Assembly: GCF_025399895.1 (NCBI RefSeq)
Contig: NZ_JAODUA010000007.1
Span: forward strand, 124,001-188,000
Source: Streptomyces sp. ASQP_92
GTDB lineage: Bacteria; Actinomycetota; Actinomycetes; Streptomycetales; Streptomycetaceae
Direction of reading: 5' to 3'
DNA: 64,000 nt
The notes beneath the pieces are model-generated. The model did no database searches. It was given only the letters and a program-made list of their open reading frames with translations, and was not told where the DNA came from. The position numbers were made by a program, and so were the translations under genes. Positions 41,325 through 49,391 of this stretch are shown piece after piece (the stretch's first letter is position 1; each line of letters starts with the position of its first letter).

Positions 41325-41996
41325 TCAGGCGCCGGCGGTCTCGGTGTCGACGGCGTCGACCGGCAGCACGTCCGGGGAGAGGGCAGCGGCGCGGGCCGCG
41401 GCGGCCGTCATGCGGCGGCGGTGGTGGCGTCGGCACAGCACCTCGTAGCCGATCTCGTCGGCGGCCTGGTTGACGTCGCCGACGACGACCTGGGCGCCCT
41501 CCACGACCATCTGCCCGCCCGTGGTGCGGGCGTTGTGCGTGGCGCGGGCGCCGCACCAGCACAGCGCCTCGACCTGGAGCACCTCGACCCGGTCGGCGAG
41601 TTCGACCAGCCGCTGGGAGCCAGGGAACAGCTTGGAGCGGAAGTCGGTGGTGATGCCGAAGGCGAAGACGTCGAGTTCGAGGTCGTCGACGACCCTGGCG
41701 AGCTGGTCGATCTGCTCGGGCGCCAGGAACTGGGCCTCGTCCGCGATGACGTAGTCGCAGCGGCCGCCCTTGGAGAGGTGCGCGACGAGGTAGGCGTAGA
41801 AGTCGAAGCCGTCGGCGGCCTCCACCGCGTCGGTCACCAGGCCGAGCCGGGACGACAGCTTGCCCTCGCCGGCCCGGTCGTCCCGCGTGAAGATCATGCC
41901 CTGGAGGCCCCGCGCGGAGCGGTTGTGCTCGATCTGAAGAGCGAGGGTGCTCTTTCCGCAGTCCATGGTTCCGGAGAAGAACACCAGCTCGGGCAT
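41325..41996 (-). CDS. tdk: Thymidine kinase (type II)
   Basis: 223 residues. P-loop GTMDCGKST, the Walker B-like DEAQFL, and Cys residues of the zinc site (CWC and a late Cys in YEVLCRRHH) match type II thymidine kinases. It phosphorylates thymidine with ATP in the salvage path. The final Cys pair is not complete (CRRHHR), so His may take part in the zinc site. ATG 41996. It is the last gene of a leftward group with the phosphodiesterase and DUF5998 genes (39-base gap). Confidence 0.9.
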   Translation of the reverse strand: MPELVFFSGTMDCGKSTLALQIEHNRSARGLQGMIFTRDDRAGEGKLSSRLGLVTDAVEAADGFDFYAYLVAHLSKGGRCDYVIADEAQFLAPEQIDQLARVVDDLELDVFAFGITTDFRSKLFPGSQRLVELADRVEVLQVEALCWCGARATHNARTTGGQMVVEGAQVVVGDVNQAADEIGYEVLCRRHHRRRMTAAAARAAALSPDVLPVDAVDTETAGA

Positions 41997-42035
41997 GGGA
42001 AGTTGACGGCCTTTCAGATCTGGGGAGAGGGGTGT

Positions 42036-43223
42036 CTACGAGCGTACTTCGAGGAGCGGTACGAACTGTTCCACCGGCGTCATCGAGCCGTGGTTGCCGA
42101 CCATCAGGGACTCGTGGGGCTCGCGCCGCGAGGCGGTGATGACGACGTCGTCGTGGGCGGCCGCGACCACGTCCCCGATCCGGCCGTACACCCGCTCGTC
42201 GATGCGGGGGCCGAACCAGCCCGCCGCGATCGCCTCGTCGCGGCTCGCCACCCAGAACTGCTCGCCGAGCACCTCGCGCCAGCAGGTCAGCACGTCCGCC
42301 TGGGCGCCCGGCACCGCGTACACATGGCGGGCCCGGCCCTCGCCGCCGAGCAGGGCGACCCCGGCCCGCAGCTCCCAGTCCTCGTCGAAGTCGATGCGCG
42401 ACTGCTCGTCGAAGGGGATGTCGATCATGCCGTGGTCGGCGGTGATGTACAGGGCCGCGCGGGGCGGCAGTTGTTCGGCCAGGCGCTGGGCGAGCCGGTC
42501 GACGTACATCAACTGGCCGCGCCAGGCGTCCGAGTCGACCCCGAAGCGGTGGCCCTTGCCGTCCACCTCGGAGTAGTACGTGTAGACCAACGACCGGTCC
42601 CCCGCGGCGAGTTGGGCCGCCGCCAGGTCCATGCGCTCCTCGCCGGAGAGCTTGCCGCGGAAGGTGCCGCCGCTGAGCGCGACCTTGGTGAGCGGGGTGT
42701 GCTCGAAGGTCGGCGAGGACACCTGCGCGGTGTGCACGCCGGCCCGGTCGGCGAGCTGGAAGACGGTGGGGTGGGGCTGCCAGACGTGCGGGTCGGTCCA
42801 GGGCTTCCAGCGGAGCTGGTTCATCAGCTCGCCGCTGTCCGGGTCGCGCACGGTGTAGCCGGGAAGCCCGTGCTCGCCGGGGGGCAGGCCCGTGCCGACG
42901 GAGGCGAGCGAGGTCGCGGTGGTGGCGGGGAACCCGGCGGTCATGGGCCGGCCGCTGCCGCCGCGCGAGGTGGCGAGCAGCGAGTGCAGATACGGGGCCT
43001 CGTCCGGGTGGGCCCTGATCTGCTCCCAGCCGAGGCCGTCGATCAGGAAGACGCAGTTGCGGTCGGCGGGGGTCAGCCCGGCGATGCGCTGCTCGAAGCC
43101 GGGTACGCCCTGGCCCGCCACGAGGGTGGGCAGCAGATCGGCGAGCGAGCCGGTGCCGTACTCGGGGACGGGGGCGGTGTCAAGGGCGAGGGGTTCTGGA
43201 TCCTGCCAGGCCGGCTGGGCCAT
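42036..43223 (-). CDS. Alkaline-phosphatase-superfamily phosphodiesterase
   Basis: 395 residues. The metal and nucleophile residues of the nucleotide pyrophosphatase/phosphodiesterase branch are visible: FLIDGLGWEQI (Asp), FPATTATSLASVGTG (Thr nucleophile), YYSEVDGKGH, TADHGMIDIP and GNHGSMTP (His). No signal peptide is present, so it works in the cytoplasm. Substrate unknown (phosphodiesters or nucleotide sugars). Its ATG overlaps the DUF5998 stop (ATGA). Confidence 0.9.
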   Translation of the reverse strand: MAQPAWQDPEPLALDTAPVPEYGTGSLADLLPTLVAGQGVPGFEQRIAGLTPADRNCVFLIDGLGWEQIRAHPDEAPYLHSLLATSRGGSGRPMTAGFPATTATSLASVGTGLPPGEHGLPGYTVRDPDSGELMNQLRWKPWTDPHVWQPHPTVFQLADRAGVHTAQVSSPTFEHTPLTKVALSGGTFRGKLSGEERMDLAAAQLAAGDRSLVYTYYSEVDGKGHRFGVDSDAWRGQLMYVDRLAQRLAEQLPPRAALYITADHGMIDIPFDEQSRIDFDEDWELRAGVALLGGEGRARHVYAVPGAQADVLTCWREVLGEQFWVASRDEAIAAGWFGPRIDERVYGRIGDVVAAAHDDVVITASRREPHESLMVGNHGSMTPVEQFVPLLEVRS

Positions 43224-43810
43224 CAGCGGCCGGTCGCCGCGGTCGCCTCGGACAGCGCCTGGGCGAAGGCCAGGGTCTGGCGGACCGTGTCGGGGCCGTC
43301 GCCGGCCTCGCTGACGCGCAGGCTCAGGTCGTCGGCGGTGGAGTTGCCGGTGTAGCCGTGATCGGCGTCGCAGTTGGGGTCGCCGCAGGCGGCGGGCTCC
43401 AGGTCGATCCGCGCGACCGCGCCCCAGCCGATGGTCAGGACGACCTCGCGGGGCAGCGTGCCCGGCGTGTACGACTCGGGGTTGGCGACGACGCGGCTCA
43501 CCACGACCGAGGAGATCCGGCCGAGCTTCACGGACTCGGTGGAGGTGGTCGCGTACGGCGTCGGGGAGCTGGTGTCCGCGTTCTGCTCGTCGGTGTGGCT
43601 GACGATGAAGCGGTTGTCGGTGAGCACGAGGACCGTCACATGGCGGCGTACCTCGTTGGCGTCGAAGGTGGTCTCCTGGTGCACCAGGAACGACGCGATC
43701 GGCTCGCCGCCGACCGCGGCCTCCACCGCCTCGGCCACAAGGGCCGGGTAGTAGCCGCTGCGCTCGATCGCCGCGCGGAGCCCCTGAGTCGTCGTACCGG
43801 TCTTCGCCAT
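43223..43810 (-). CDS. DUF5998 protein
   Basis: 195 residues. The start AKTGTTTQGLRAAIERSGYYP is conserved in the actinobacterial family DUF5998; the middle is a beta-rich domain with a Cys pair in ACGDPNCDADHG. Function unknown. ATG 43810 is used because conservation begins there; an ATG three codons earlier lacks a ribosome-binding site as well. It heads an operon with the phosphodiesterase and thymidine kinase genes. Confidence 0.88.
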   Translation of the reverse strand: MAKTGTTTQGLRAAIERSGYYPALVAEAVEAAVGGEPIASFLVHQETTFDANEVRRHVTVLVLTDNRFIVSHTDEQNADTSSPTPYATTSTESVKLGRISSVVVSRVVANPESYTPGTLPREVVLTIGWGAVARIDLEPAACGDPNCDADHGYTGNSTADDLSLRVSEAGDGPDTVRQTLAFAQALSEATAATGR

Positions 43811-43881
43811 GGGGTCCATCTTAAGCGCCCGCCGGGGGCGGACCGCCCTGGCGCCCGCGACGAGGGCCCGCGGGCGGGCTC

Positions 43882-46794
43882 TCAGTAGCTGGGCAGGCGC
43901 CTGGGGCCCAGGTCCGTGCGGGGCGGCGCGGGGGCGAGGCGGACGCTCGCGCCGAGCACCGACAGGCCGTGCTGGGCGACGATGACGGGCTCGAGGCCCA
44001 CCGCGACGACCTCGGGATGGTCGTCGACCAAGCGCGACACCCGCAGCAGCAGCTCTTCGAGGGCGGGGGTGTCGACGGGCGCGGAGCCGCGCCAGCCGAA
44101 CAGGAGCGGCGCGGTCCTGATGGAACGGAGCAGCTCATGGGCGTCGCGGTCGGTGGCCGGGATCAGCCGGTGCGCGGTGTCGCCGAGCAGTTCGGAGGCG
44201 GCGCCCGCGAGTCCGAAGGACAGCACCGCGCCGATCGCCGAGTCGATGGAGGCGCGCACGACGGTGTCCACGCCGCGCGGGACCATCGCCTGCACGACCG
44301 GCATCAGCTCCTCGGGCTTGCCGAGGGAAGCGGTCAACTCCGCGTAGGCGCGCGTGAGTTGGTGCTCGTCCGCCAGGTCGAGGCGTACGCCGCCGAGGTC
44401 GGGGCGGTGGCGCAGGTGCGGGGCGGTGGTCTTCAGGGCGACGGGGTAGCCCAGGCGCCGGGCGGCCTCGACGGCGCGCTCCGGGTCGGGCGCGGGCAGC
44501 GTGGGGTGCACCGCGATGCCGTACCGGGCGAGCAGCTCCTGCGCCTTCGGGGCGGACAGGGTCAGCCCTCGGGGGTCGGGGTCCGGGCCGAGCAGACGCT
44601 CGATCAGCGCGGCGGCGCCCGCCTCGTCGATGTCGTCGTACTCCCCCGCCTTGCCGGGCTCGGCCGCCTCCCGGCGCCACCGCGCGTAGCGCACGGCTTC
44701 GGCGAGGGCGCGTACGGCGCGCTCGGCGGCGGGGTAGGCGGGGATGCGGGCCGCCTCGCGTCGGGGGGTGGAGGCGCCGGGGCCGGGTCCCGGGCCCGCG
44801 TCCGGCTGTCCTCCGGGGGCGCTGCCTCCGGTTCCCCGCTCCTCGGACGCCAAAGGGGCCGGCTGTGCGGTGGGCGGGGCCGGCGGGGTGATCTGCGGGG
44901 TCGGCGGCGTGATCGGGCCGGCCGCGCGGGGAGCCGTTCTGGCCGCCGCGGACAGGGCCTCCGCCAGGCCGCCGATCTCCACGTGGACGACCGCGACCGG
45001 CTTCGCGGGGGCGGTCGCGGCGGCCTCGCGCAGGGCGTCCGCGAGGACCTGGCCGTCGCCGGTCTCCATGGCGCCGTGCTCGCCCACCCAGGGGATCGCG
45101 GTGACCACGACCGCGTCGCAGGCCTCGTCCGCCAGGGCGGCCACGAGCGCCGCGCGGAAGTCCGCGGGGGTCGCCCCGGTCGTCAGGTCGAGGGGCTTGA
45201 GCGGACGCAGCCCCTCGGTCAGACAGGCGTCGTAGGTGAGCAGGCCGAGCGATTCGGAGTTGCCGAGGATCGCCACGCGCGGCCCGGCGGGCAGCGGCTG
45301 GCCCGCGAGCAGCAGGCCCGCGTCGACGAGTTCGGTGACCGTGTCGACCAGGATCACTCCCGCCTGGCGCAGCAGCGCCGAGACGGTGGCGTCCGGCACC
45401 CGGGTCACCGGGACGGCGTGGCCCGGCGGGGTCGCGCCGCTGTGCCGGGCACCCTTGACCACCACGACGGGCTTGGCGGCGGCGGTGCGGCGGGCGAGGC
45501 GGGTGAACTTCCTCGGGTTGCCGATGGATTCGAGGTAGAGCAGCACCACATCGGTGTCCGGGTCCTCGTACCAGTACTGGAGGAAGTCGTTGCCGGAGAG
45601 GTCCGCGCGGTTGCCGCTGGAGATGAACGTGGACAGGCCCGCGCCGCGCCGGTACAGGCCCGACAGGAGGGCGATGCCGATGGCGCCGGACTGGGTGAAC
45701 AGGCCGATGCGGCCCGCAGGCGGCGCCTCGGGGGCCAGCGAGGCGTTCAGGCGCACCGCGGCCGCGGTGTTGATGATCCCGAAGGCGTTGGGGCCGATCA
45801 GGCGCATCCCGTAGGAGCGGGCCTGGCGGACCAGGGCGCGCTGGCGCTCCCGGCCCGGCGCGCCGCTCTCCGCGTACGCGGCCGACAGGACGACGAGTCC
45901 CTGGACGCCGTGTTCGCCGCAGTCGGTGACCGCCTCGGGAACCCGCTCGGCGGGCACCGCGAGGATCGCGAGGTCCACCGGCTCGCCGATCGCGCCGAGG
46001 CCCGCGTACGCCGGGACGCCCTCGATCTCGTGCCGGCCGGGGCCGAGCGCCGTGTTCACGGCGTGGACGCGCCCGGTGAACCCGGCGTCCAGGAGGTTGC
46101 GCAGGACCGCGCGCCCGACGCCGCCGGGGGCCCGGCCCGCGCCGATGACCGCGACCGAGCCGGGCGCGAGCAGGCGCCGCACGGATCGCGCCTCGGCGCG
46201 GTGCTCGCGGGCGCGCTGTACGGCGAGCGACTCGATGGTGGGTTCCAGATCGAGGGTGAGGTGGACCGACCCGTCCTCGAAGGACCGCTTCTGCTGGTAG
46301 CCGGCGTCCGTGAACACCTTGATCATCTTGTTGTTGGCGGGCAGCACCTCGGCGGCGAAGCGCCTGATCCCGCGCTCACGGGCGACCGCCGCGATGTGTT
46401 CGAGCAGGGTGGAGGCGACGCCCCGGCCCTGGTGCGCGTCCTGGACCAGGAAGGCGACCTCGGCCTCGTCGGCGGGGGCGGAGGCCGGCCGGCCCTGGGC
46501 GTTGATCCGGTCGTAGCGGACGGTCGCGATGAACTCGCCGCCGATGGTGGCGGCAAGGCCGACCCGGTCGACGTAGTCGTGATGGGTGAAGCGGTGGACG
46601 TCCTTCGCGGAGAGCCGCGGGTAGGGCGCGAAGAAGCGGTAGTACTTCGACTCGTCCGAGACCAGCTCGTAGAAGGAGACGAGCCGCTCGGCGTCCTCGG
46701 TGGTGATGGGCCTGATGCGCGCGGTGCCGCCGTCGCGGAGCACCACGTCGGCCTCCCAGTGAGCGGGGTACGCGGGGTCGGACGCCGTCGTCAT
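43882..46794 (-). CDS. Fused GNAT acetyltransferase / NDP-forming acyl-CoA synthetase
   Basis: 970 residues. Residues 1-165 are a GNAT domain with the acetyl-CoA loop QDAHQGRGVASTLL. CoA-binding (about 190-300, VAVIGAGRAPGGVGRAVL), succinyl-CoA-synthetase-like (about 320-490), and ATP-grasp (about 750-960) domains follow. In bacterial Pat proteins this fusion acetylates lysines, often of acetyl-CoA synthetase, and the synthetase part senses metabolites. Where active synthetases have a phospho-histidine in SHTG, this protein reads PPGHAVP, so the ligase is probably regulatory only. A Pro/Ala/Gly-rich insert of about 75 residues (635-710) separates the halves. ATG 46794 lies 6 bases after TACGCT, compatible with a leaderless transcript. 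Confidence 0.92.
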   Translation of the reverse strand: MTTASDPAYPAHWEADVVLRDGGTARIRPITTEDAERLVSFYELVSDESKYYRFFAPYPRLSAKDVHRFTHHDYVDRVGLAATIGGEFIATVRYDRINAQGRPASAPADEAEVAFLVQDAHQGRGVASTLLEHIAAVARERGIRRFAAEVLPANNKMIKVFTDAGYQQKRSFEDGSVHLTLDLEPTIESLAVQRAREHRAEARSVRRLLAPGSVAVIGAGRAPGGVGRAVLRNLLDAGFTGRVHAVNTALGPGRHEIEGVPAYAGLGAIGEPVDLAILAVPAERVPEAVTDCGEHGVQGLVVLSAAYAESGAPGRERQRALVRQARSYGMRLIGPNAFGIINTAAAVRLNASLAPEAPPAGRIGLFTQSGAIGIALLSGLYRRGAGLSTFISSGNRADLSGNDFLQYWYEDPDTDVVLLYLESIGNPRKFTRLARRTAAAKPVVVVKGARHSGATPPGHAVPVTRVPDATVSALLRQAGVILVDTVTELVDAGLLLAGQPLPAGPRVAILGNSESLGLLTYDACLTEGLRPLKPLDLTTGATPADFRAALVAALADEACDAVVVTAIPWVGEHGAMETGDGQVLADALREAAATAPAKPVAVVHVEIGGLAEALSAAARTAPRAAGPITPPTPQITPPAPPTAQPAPLASEERGTGGSAPGGQPDAGPGPGPGASTPRREAARIPAYPAAERAVRALAEAVRYARWRREAAEPGKAGEYDDIDEAGAAALIERLLGPDPDPRGLTLSAPKAQELLARYGIAVHPTLPAPDPERAVEAARRLGYPVALKTTAPHLRHRPDLGGVRLDLADEHQLTRAYAELTASLGKPEELMPVVQAMVPRGVDTVVRASIDSAIGAVLSFGLAGAASELLGDTAHRLIPATDRDAHELLRSIRTAPLLFGWRGSAPVDTPALEELLLRVSRLVDDHPEVVAVGLEPVIVAQHGLSVLGASVRLAPAPPRTDLGPRRLPSY

Positions 46795-46905
46795 ACCGAA
46801 AGCGTACGGGTCGCGGGCCGGTACGGGTCGGGGCAAGGTGGGGAAGGCCGATCGGCGGCACATCCGGGTCCAAGGTCGGTACGAGCACCGCACACCCCAT
46901 GAGAG

Positions 46906-46921
46906 ACTGGTCTAGACAACC
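46906..46921. promoter_or_regulatory. DasR operator (dre) upstream of ptsH
   Basis: ACTGGTCTAGACAACC matches the dre consensus A(G/C)TGGTCTAGACCA(G/C)T in 12-13 of 16 positions, with the perfect core TGGTCTAGAC. It lies 26-41 bases before the ptsH ATG. DasR represses PTS genes and releases them when glucosamine-6-phosphate builds up. Confidence 0.85.
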
Positions 46922-46946
46922 GTCAGAGATTTCGAAGGGCAACACC

Positions 46947-47228
46947 ATGGCTGAGCGCCGCGTCAACGTCGGCTGGGCCGAGGGCCTGCACGCCCGCCCC
47001 GCGTCCATCTTCGTCCGTGCCGCCACGGCTGCCGGAGTCCCCATGACGATCGCCAAGGCCGACGGCAACCCGGTCAACGCCGCGTCCATGCTCGCGGTGC
47101 TCGGCCTCGGCGCCCAGGGCGGCGAGGAGATCGTGCTGGCCTCCGACGCCGAGGGCGCGGACGCCGCGCTCGACCGACTGGCCAAGCTGGTCGCCGAGGG
47201 CCTCGACGAGCTTCCCGAGACCGTCTGA
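46947..47228 (+). CDS. ptsH: Phosphocarrier protein HPr
   Basis: 93 residues, the standard size of HPr. The active-site His15 is in GLHARPAS, and Ser at about 47-48 (NAASML) is the position of the regulatory serine in Gram-positive HPr. It takes phosphate from enzyme I and passes it to sugar-specific enzyme IIA proteins, mainly for N-acetylglucosamine and fructose in streptomycetes. ptsI and crr are not in the window. GAAGGG lies 8 bases before ATG 46947. The DasR operator in its promoter and a strong terminator make it a single-gene unit. Confidence 0.96.
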   Translation: MAERRVNVGWAEGLHARPASIFVRAATAAGVPMTIAKADGNPVNAASMLAVLGLGAQGGEEIVLASDAEGADAALDRLAKLVAEGLDELPETV

Positions 47229-47244
47229 TCCGGTCGGCGTCACA

Positions 47245-47289
47245 GCGAAAGGACCGCGGAGCCCGCAGAGGGCTCGGCGGTCCTTTCGC
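47245..47289 (+). terminator. Strong terminator after ptsH
   Basis: A 13-bp stem (47245-47257 with 47277-47289) is continued by GAGCCC/GGGCTC inside and followed by TTTT. It starts 16 bases after the ptsH stop. Confidence 0.93.
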
Positions 47290-47378
47290 TTTTCCGGCAC
47301 GGCCCTGTACGGGAAAAGCGAATTCCGGGCAGCAGCGTGCGGCGCCCGTCGGCGCATTCCTTGTATACGACGTCGCTG

Positions 47379-48056
47379 TTAAGCGCGGGCGCTCTTCGTG
47401 TTGACGGCAGATTGCGGATTCCTCACGGCCACGGCCGTGCGCAGCCGATGGGCGGAAAAGGACCGCTCGGCGTGCAGGGCCGTGAGCGAGCGGGCGCGTT
47501 CGGCGTCCCCCCGGGCCACCGCGTCGGTGATCGCGCCGAGTTCGGCCCAGGCCTCGGCGGGCCGGGGCGGCGTCTCGACCACGTACATCCAGGCGATCTT
47601 GTGCCGCAGCTGCGTGAGCGTCGCGATCAGTCCCGGGCTCGCGCAGGCCTGGGTGAGCGTCTCGTGGAACCAGCCGCCGAGCGAGCGCAGGTCATCGCCC
47701 TGATCGCGCCTGGCCCGGTCCTGACCCAGCCTCACCAGGCCCCGGAGCACCTTGAGATGGGCCTCGGTGCGGCGCCGCGCGGCGCGTGCGGCGGCCAACG
47801 GCTCGACCAGGGCGCGCAGTTCAAGCAGATCCGCGGCCTCCACCTCGGTGGGCTCGGCCACCCAGGCGCCGGCATGTCTGCGGGTGGTGACGAACCCCTC
47901 GGCCTCCAGGGTGCGCAGGGCTTCGCGCACCGGGACGCGGGAGACGCCGTAACGGCGCGCGAGGACGTCCTCGGTGAGCCGGGTGCCGCGCGCCAGGACA
48001 CCCGAGACGATGTCGTCGCGCAGTGCCGTGCTTATCGAATGCGCCGGAATACTCAT
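47379..48056 (-). CDS. GntR-family (FCD) transcriptional regulator
   Basis: 225 residues. The winged helix (about residues 8-70) has the GntR signature RLTEDVLARRYGVSRVPVREALRTLEAEGFV broken by no gaps; residues about 80-200 form the all-helical FCD ligand domain, with His in HETLTQA and later positions for a metal. FadR/FCD regulators answer to organic acids such as gluconate, lactate or fatty acyl-CoA. No catabolic genes adjoin it, so the target is unknown. It converges with ptsH but is separated by a terminator. Confidence 0.9.
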   Translation of the reverse strand: MSIPAHSISTALRDDIVSGVLARGTRLTEDVLARRYGVSRVPVREALRTLEAEGFVTTRRHAGAWVAEPTEVEAADLLELRALVEPLAAARAARRRTEAHLKVLRGLVRLGQDRARRDQGDDLRSLGGWFHETLTQACASPGLIATLTQLRHKIAWMYVVETPPRPAEAWAELGAITDAVARGDAERARSLTALHAERSFSAHRLRTAVAVRNPQSAVNTKSARA

Positions 48057-48180
48057 GACCGGACCTCCGCCTGGATTCCCGCGAAAACGCGGTCGATCGA
48101 CGCCTGTTCGGCGACTCTATTCCAGGCTTTGTTAATTCCCGGTGCCACGGGGGAACCGATGGATATCTTCCGGCCAACGC

Positions 48181-48213
48181 GAAGGCCCCCGGCGGTGATT
48201 GCCGGGGGCCTTC
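48181..48213 (-). terminator. Terminator after the M23 peptidase gene
   Basis: A perfect 13-bp stem (48181-48193 with 48201-48213) with a seven-base loop, 36 bases beyond the M23 stop on the leftward transcript. Confidence 0.9.
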
Positions 48214-48248
48214 GGGGTGCGCGGGGTGCTTCGCGGGCGCGGGACGCC

Positions 48249-49013
48249 TCAGACGGTGACGCCGTGCGAGCGCAGATAGGCGATCGGGTCGATGTCCGAT
48301 CCGTACTCCGGGCCGGTGCGGGCCTCGAAGTGAAGATGCGGGCCCGTGGTGTTGCCGGTGTTGCCCGACAGCGCGATCTGCTGGCCCGGCTCGACGCTCT
48401 GGCCGACGGAGACCTGGATGACCGAGAGGTGGCCGTACTGGGTGTACGTGCCGTCGTGCATCCGGATCACGATGTTGTTGCCGTAGGCGCCACCGTCACC
48501 GGCCTCGACGACGGTGCCCAGACCCACGGCGTGGACCGAAGTACCGATCCCCGCATGGAAGTCGATGCCGGTGTGGCTGCCGGAGGACCACAGGGATCCC
48601 CCGGTCTTGTAGCCGGTGGACACATAACTGCCCGATATGGGGGCCACGAACGAGTTGAGACGCTTGCGCTCGGCCTCGCGGGCGGCGCGCTCCTTGGCCT
48701 CGCGGGCCTCCTTGGCGCGCAGCTCGGCCGCGCGCTTGGCGGCGGCCTCGGCCGCGGCCTTCGCCTGGGCCTTCACCGCGGCCTGCTTCTGCGCGTCGGC
48801 CTGGGCGCCGAGCTGGTCGGCGAGGGAGTCGCCGATGACGATGGCCTGGGTCAGGCCCGTGTCGACGGTCGCGCTCGGGGCGGCGACGGCCGGCGAGGCG
48901 AGGGTGCCCACGACTCCGGCGGTGGCGAGGGTGGCGATGCCCGCGATGTTCGCGCTGCGGCGCGTCATTCGGCTGGGCGCGCGATGCTTCCCGGTGGCAC
49001 GGGTGAACGCCAT
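48249..49013 (-). CDS. Secreted M23 (LytM) peptidoglycan endopeptidase
   Basis: 254 residues. A long signal peptide (about 45 residues, ending ASPAVAA) is followed by an alanine/lysine/glutamate-rich coiled coil (about 70-115) and an M23 domain (about 125-250). The zinc ligands are in HTGIDFHAG (His, Asp) and HLHFEAR (second His), so it should be active. Such enzymes cut peptide cross-links of peptidoglycan during growth and germination. ATG 49013. Expression is probably controlled by the c-di-AMP riboswitch immediately upstream, as for related Streptomyces cell-wall lytic enzymes and RpfA. Confidence 0.94.
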   Translation of the reverse strand: MAFTRATGKHRAPSRMTRRSANIAGIATLATAGVVGTLASPAVAAPSATVDTGLTQAIVIGDSLADQLGAQADAQKQAAVKAQAKAAAEAAAKRAAELRAKEAREAKERAAREAERKRLNSFVAPISGSYVSTGYKTGGSLWSSGSHTGIDFHAGIGTSVHAVGLGTVVEAGDGGAYGNNIVIRMHDGTYTQYGHLSVIQVSVGQSVEPGQQIALSGNTGNTTGPHLHFEARTGPEYGSDIDPIAYLRSHGVTV

Positions 49014-49037
49014 GAAGCGGCGGTGTCCTTTCCTTCC

Positions 49038-49182
49038 ATCTCGCCTACCGGGTTAGCTGACGGGTTCGGAGCAGGAAGGTCTCCTACGGGCTCCTCCGCG
49101 GGCGGAGGCGTCCGATTCACCCCAGGGACTGAATGGGTCCCCGGCTCCCCTGGCTCGCGCCGTACGGGGACTCGGCGATCAC
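49038..49182 (-). ncRNA. c-di-AMP riboswitch (ydaO/yuaA type)
   Basis: The leftward leader contains the conserved elements of the ydaO class in the right order: ATCGCCGAG at the 5' end, GGGGACCCA, GGGGTGAATC, CCTGCTCCGAACCCG and finally TCAGCTAACCCGGTAGGCG, whose GGCGA closes the basal stem with TCGCC. It ends about 25 bases before the M23 start codon. In this class high c-di-AMP turns expression off; in Streptomyces it controls cell-wall hydrolase genes. Confidence 0.95.
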
Positions 49183-49329
49183 TGTCCGGTGCCGCGGCTG
49201 CGACGGGTGGTGACGGACAGCGGGACTGACGCTAGACGTCTGATCTTTCAATCACCAAACAGACGCCGGATTTTGTTGCGCACGCCACATGACAGACGGG
49301 CAACCTCTCCAACAAACAGGACATAAAGG

Positions 49330-49363
49330 GGGACCCCGCAGGCGCATCCACCTCCGGGGTCCC
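49330..49363 (-). terminator. Terminator after the M16 peptidase pair
   Basis: GGGACCCCG (49330-49338) pairs with CGGGGTCCC (49355-49363). On the leftward transcript it is followed by CCTTTA. It starts 29 bases after the M16 stop. Confidence 0.75.
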
Positions 49364-49391
49364 TCTCGTATCCGGTCGACCGGGGTCTCAA

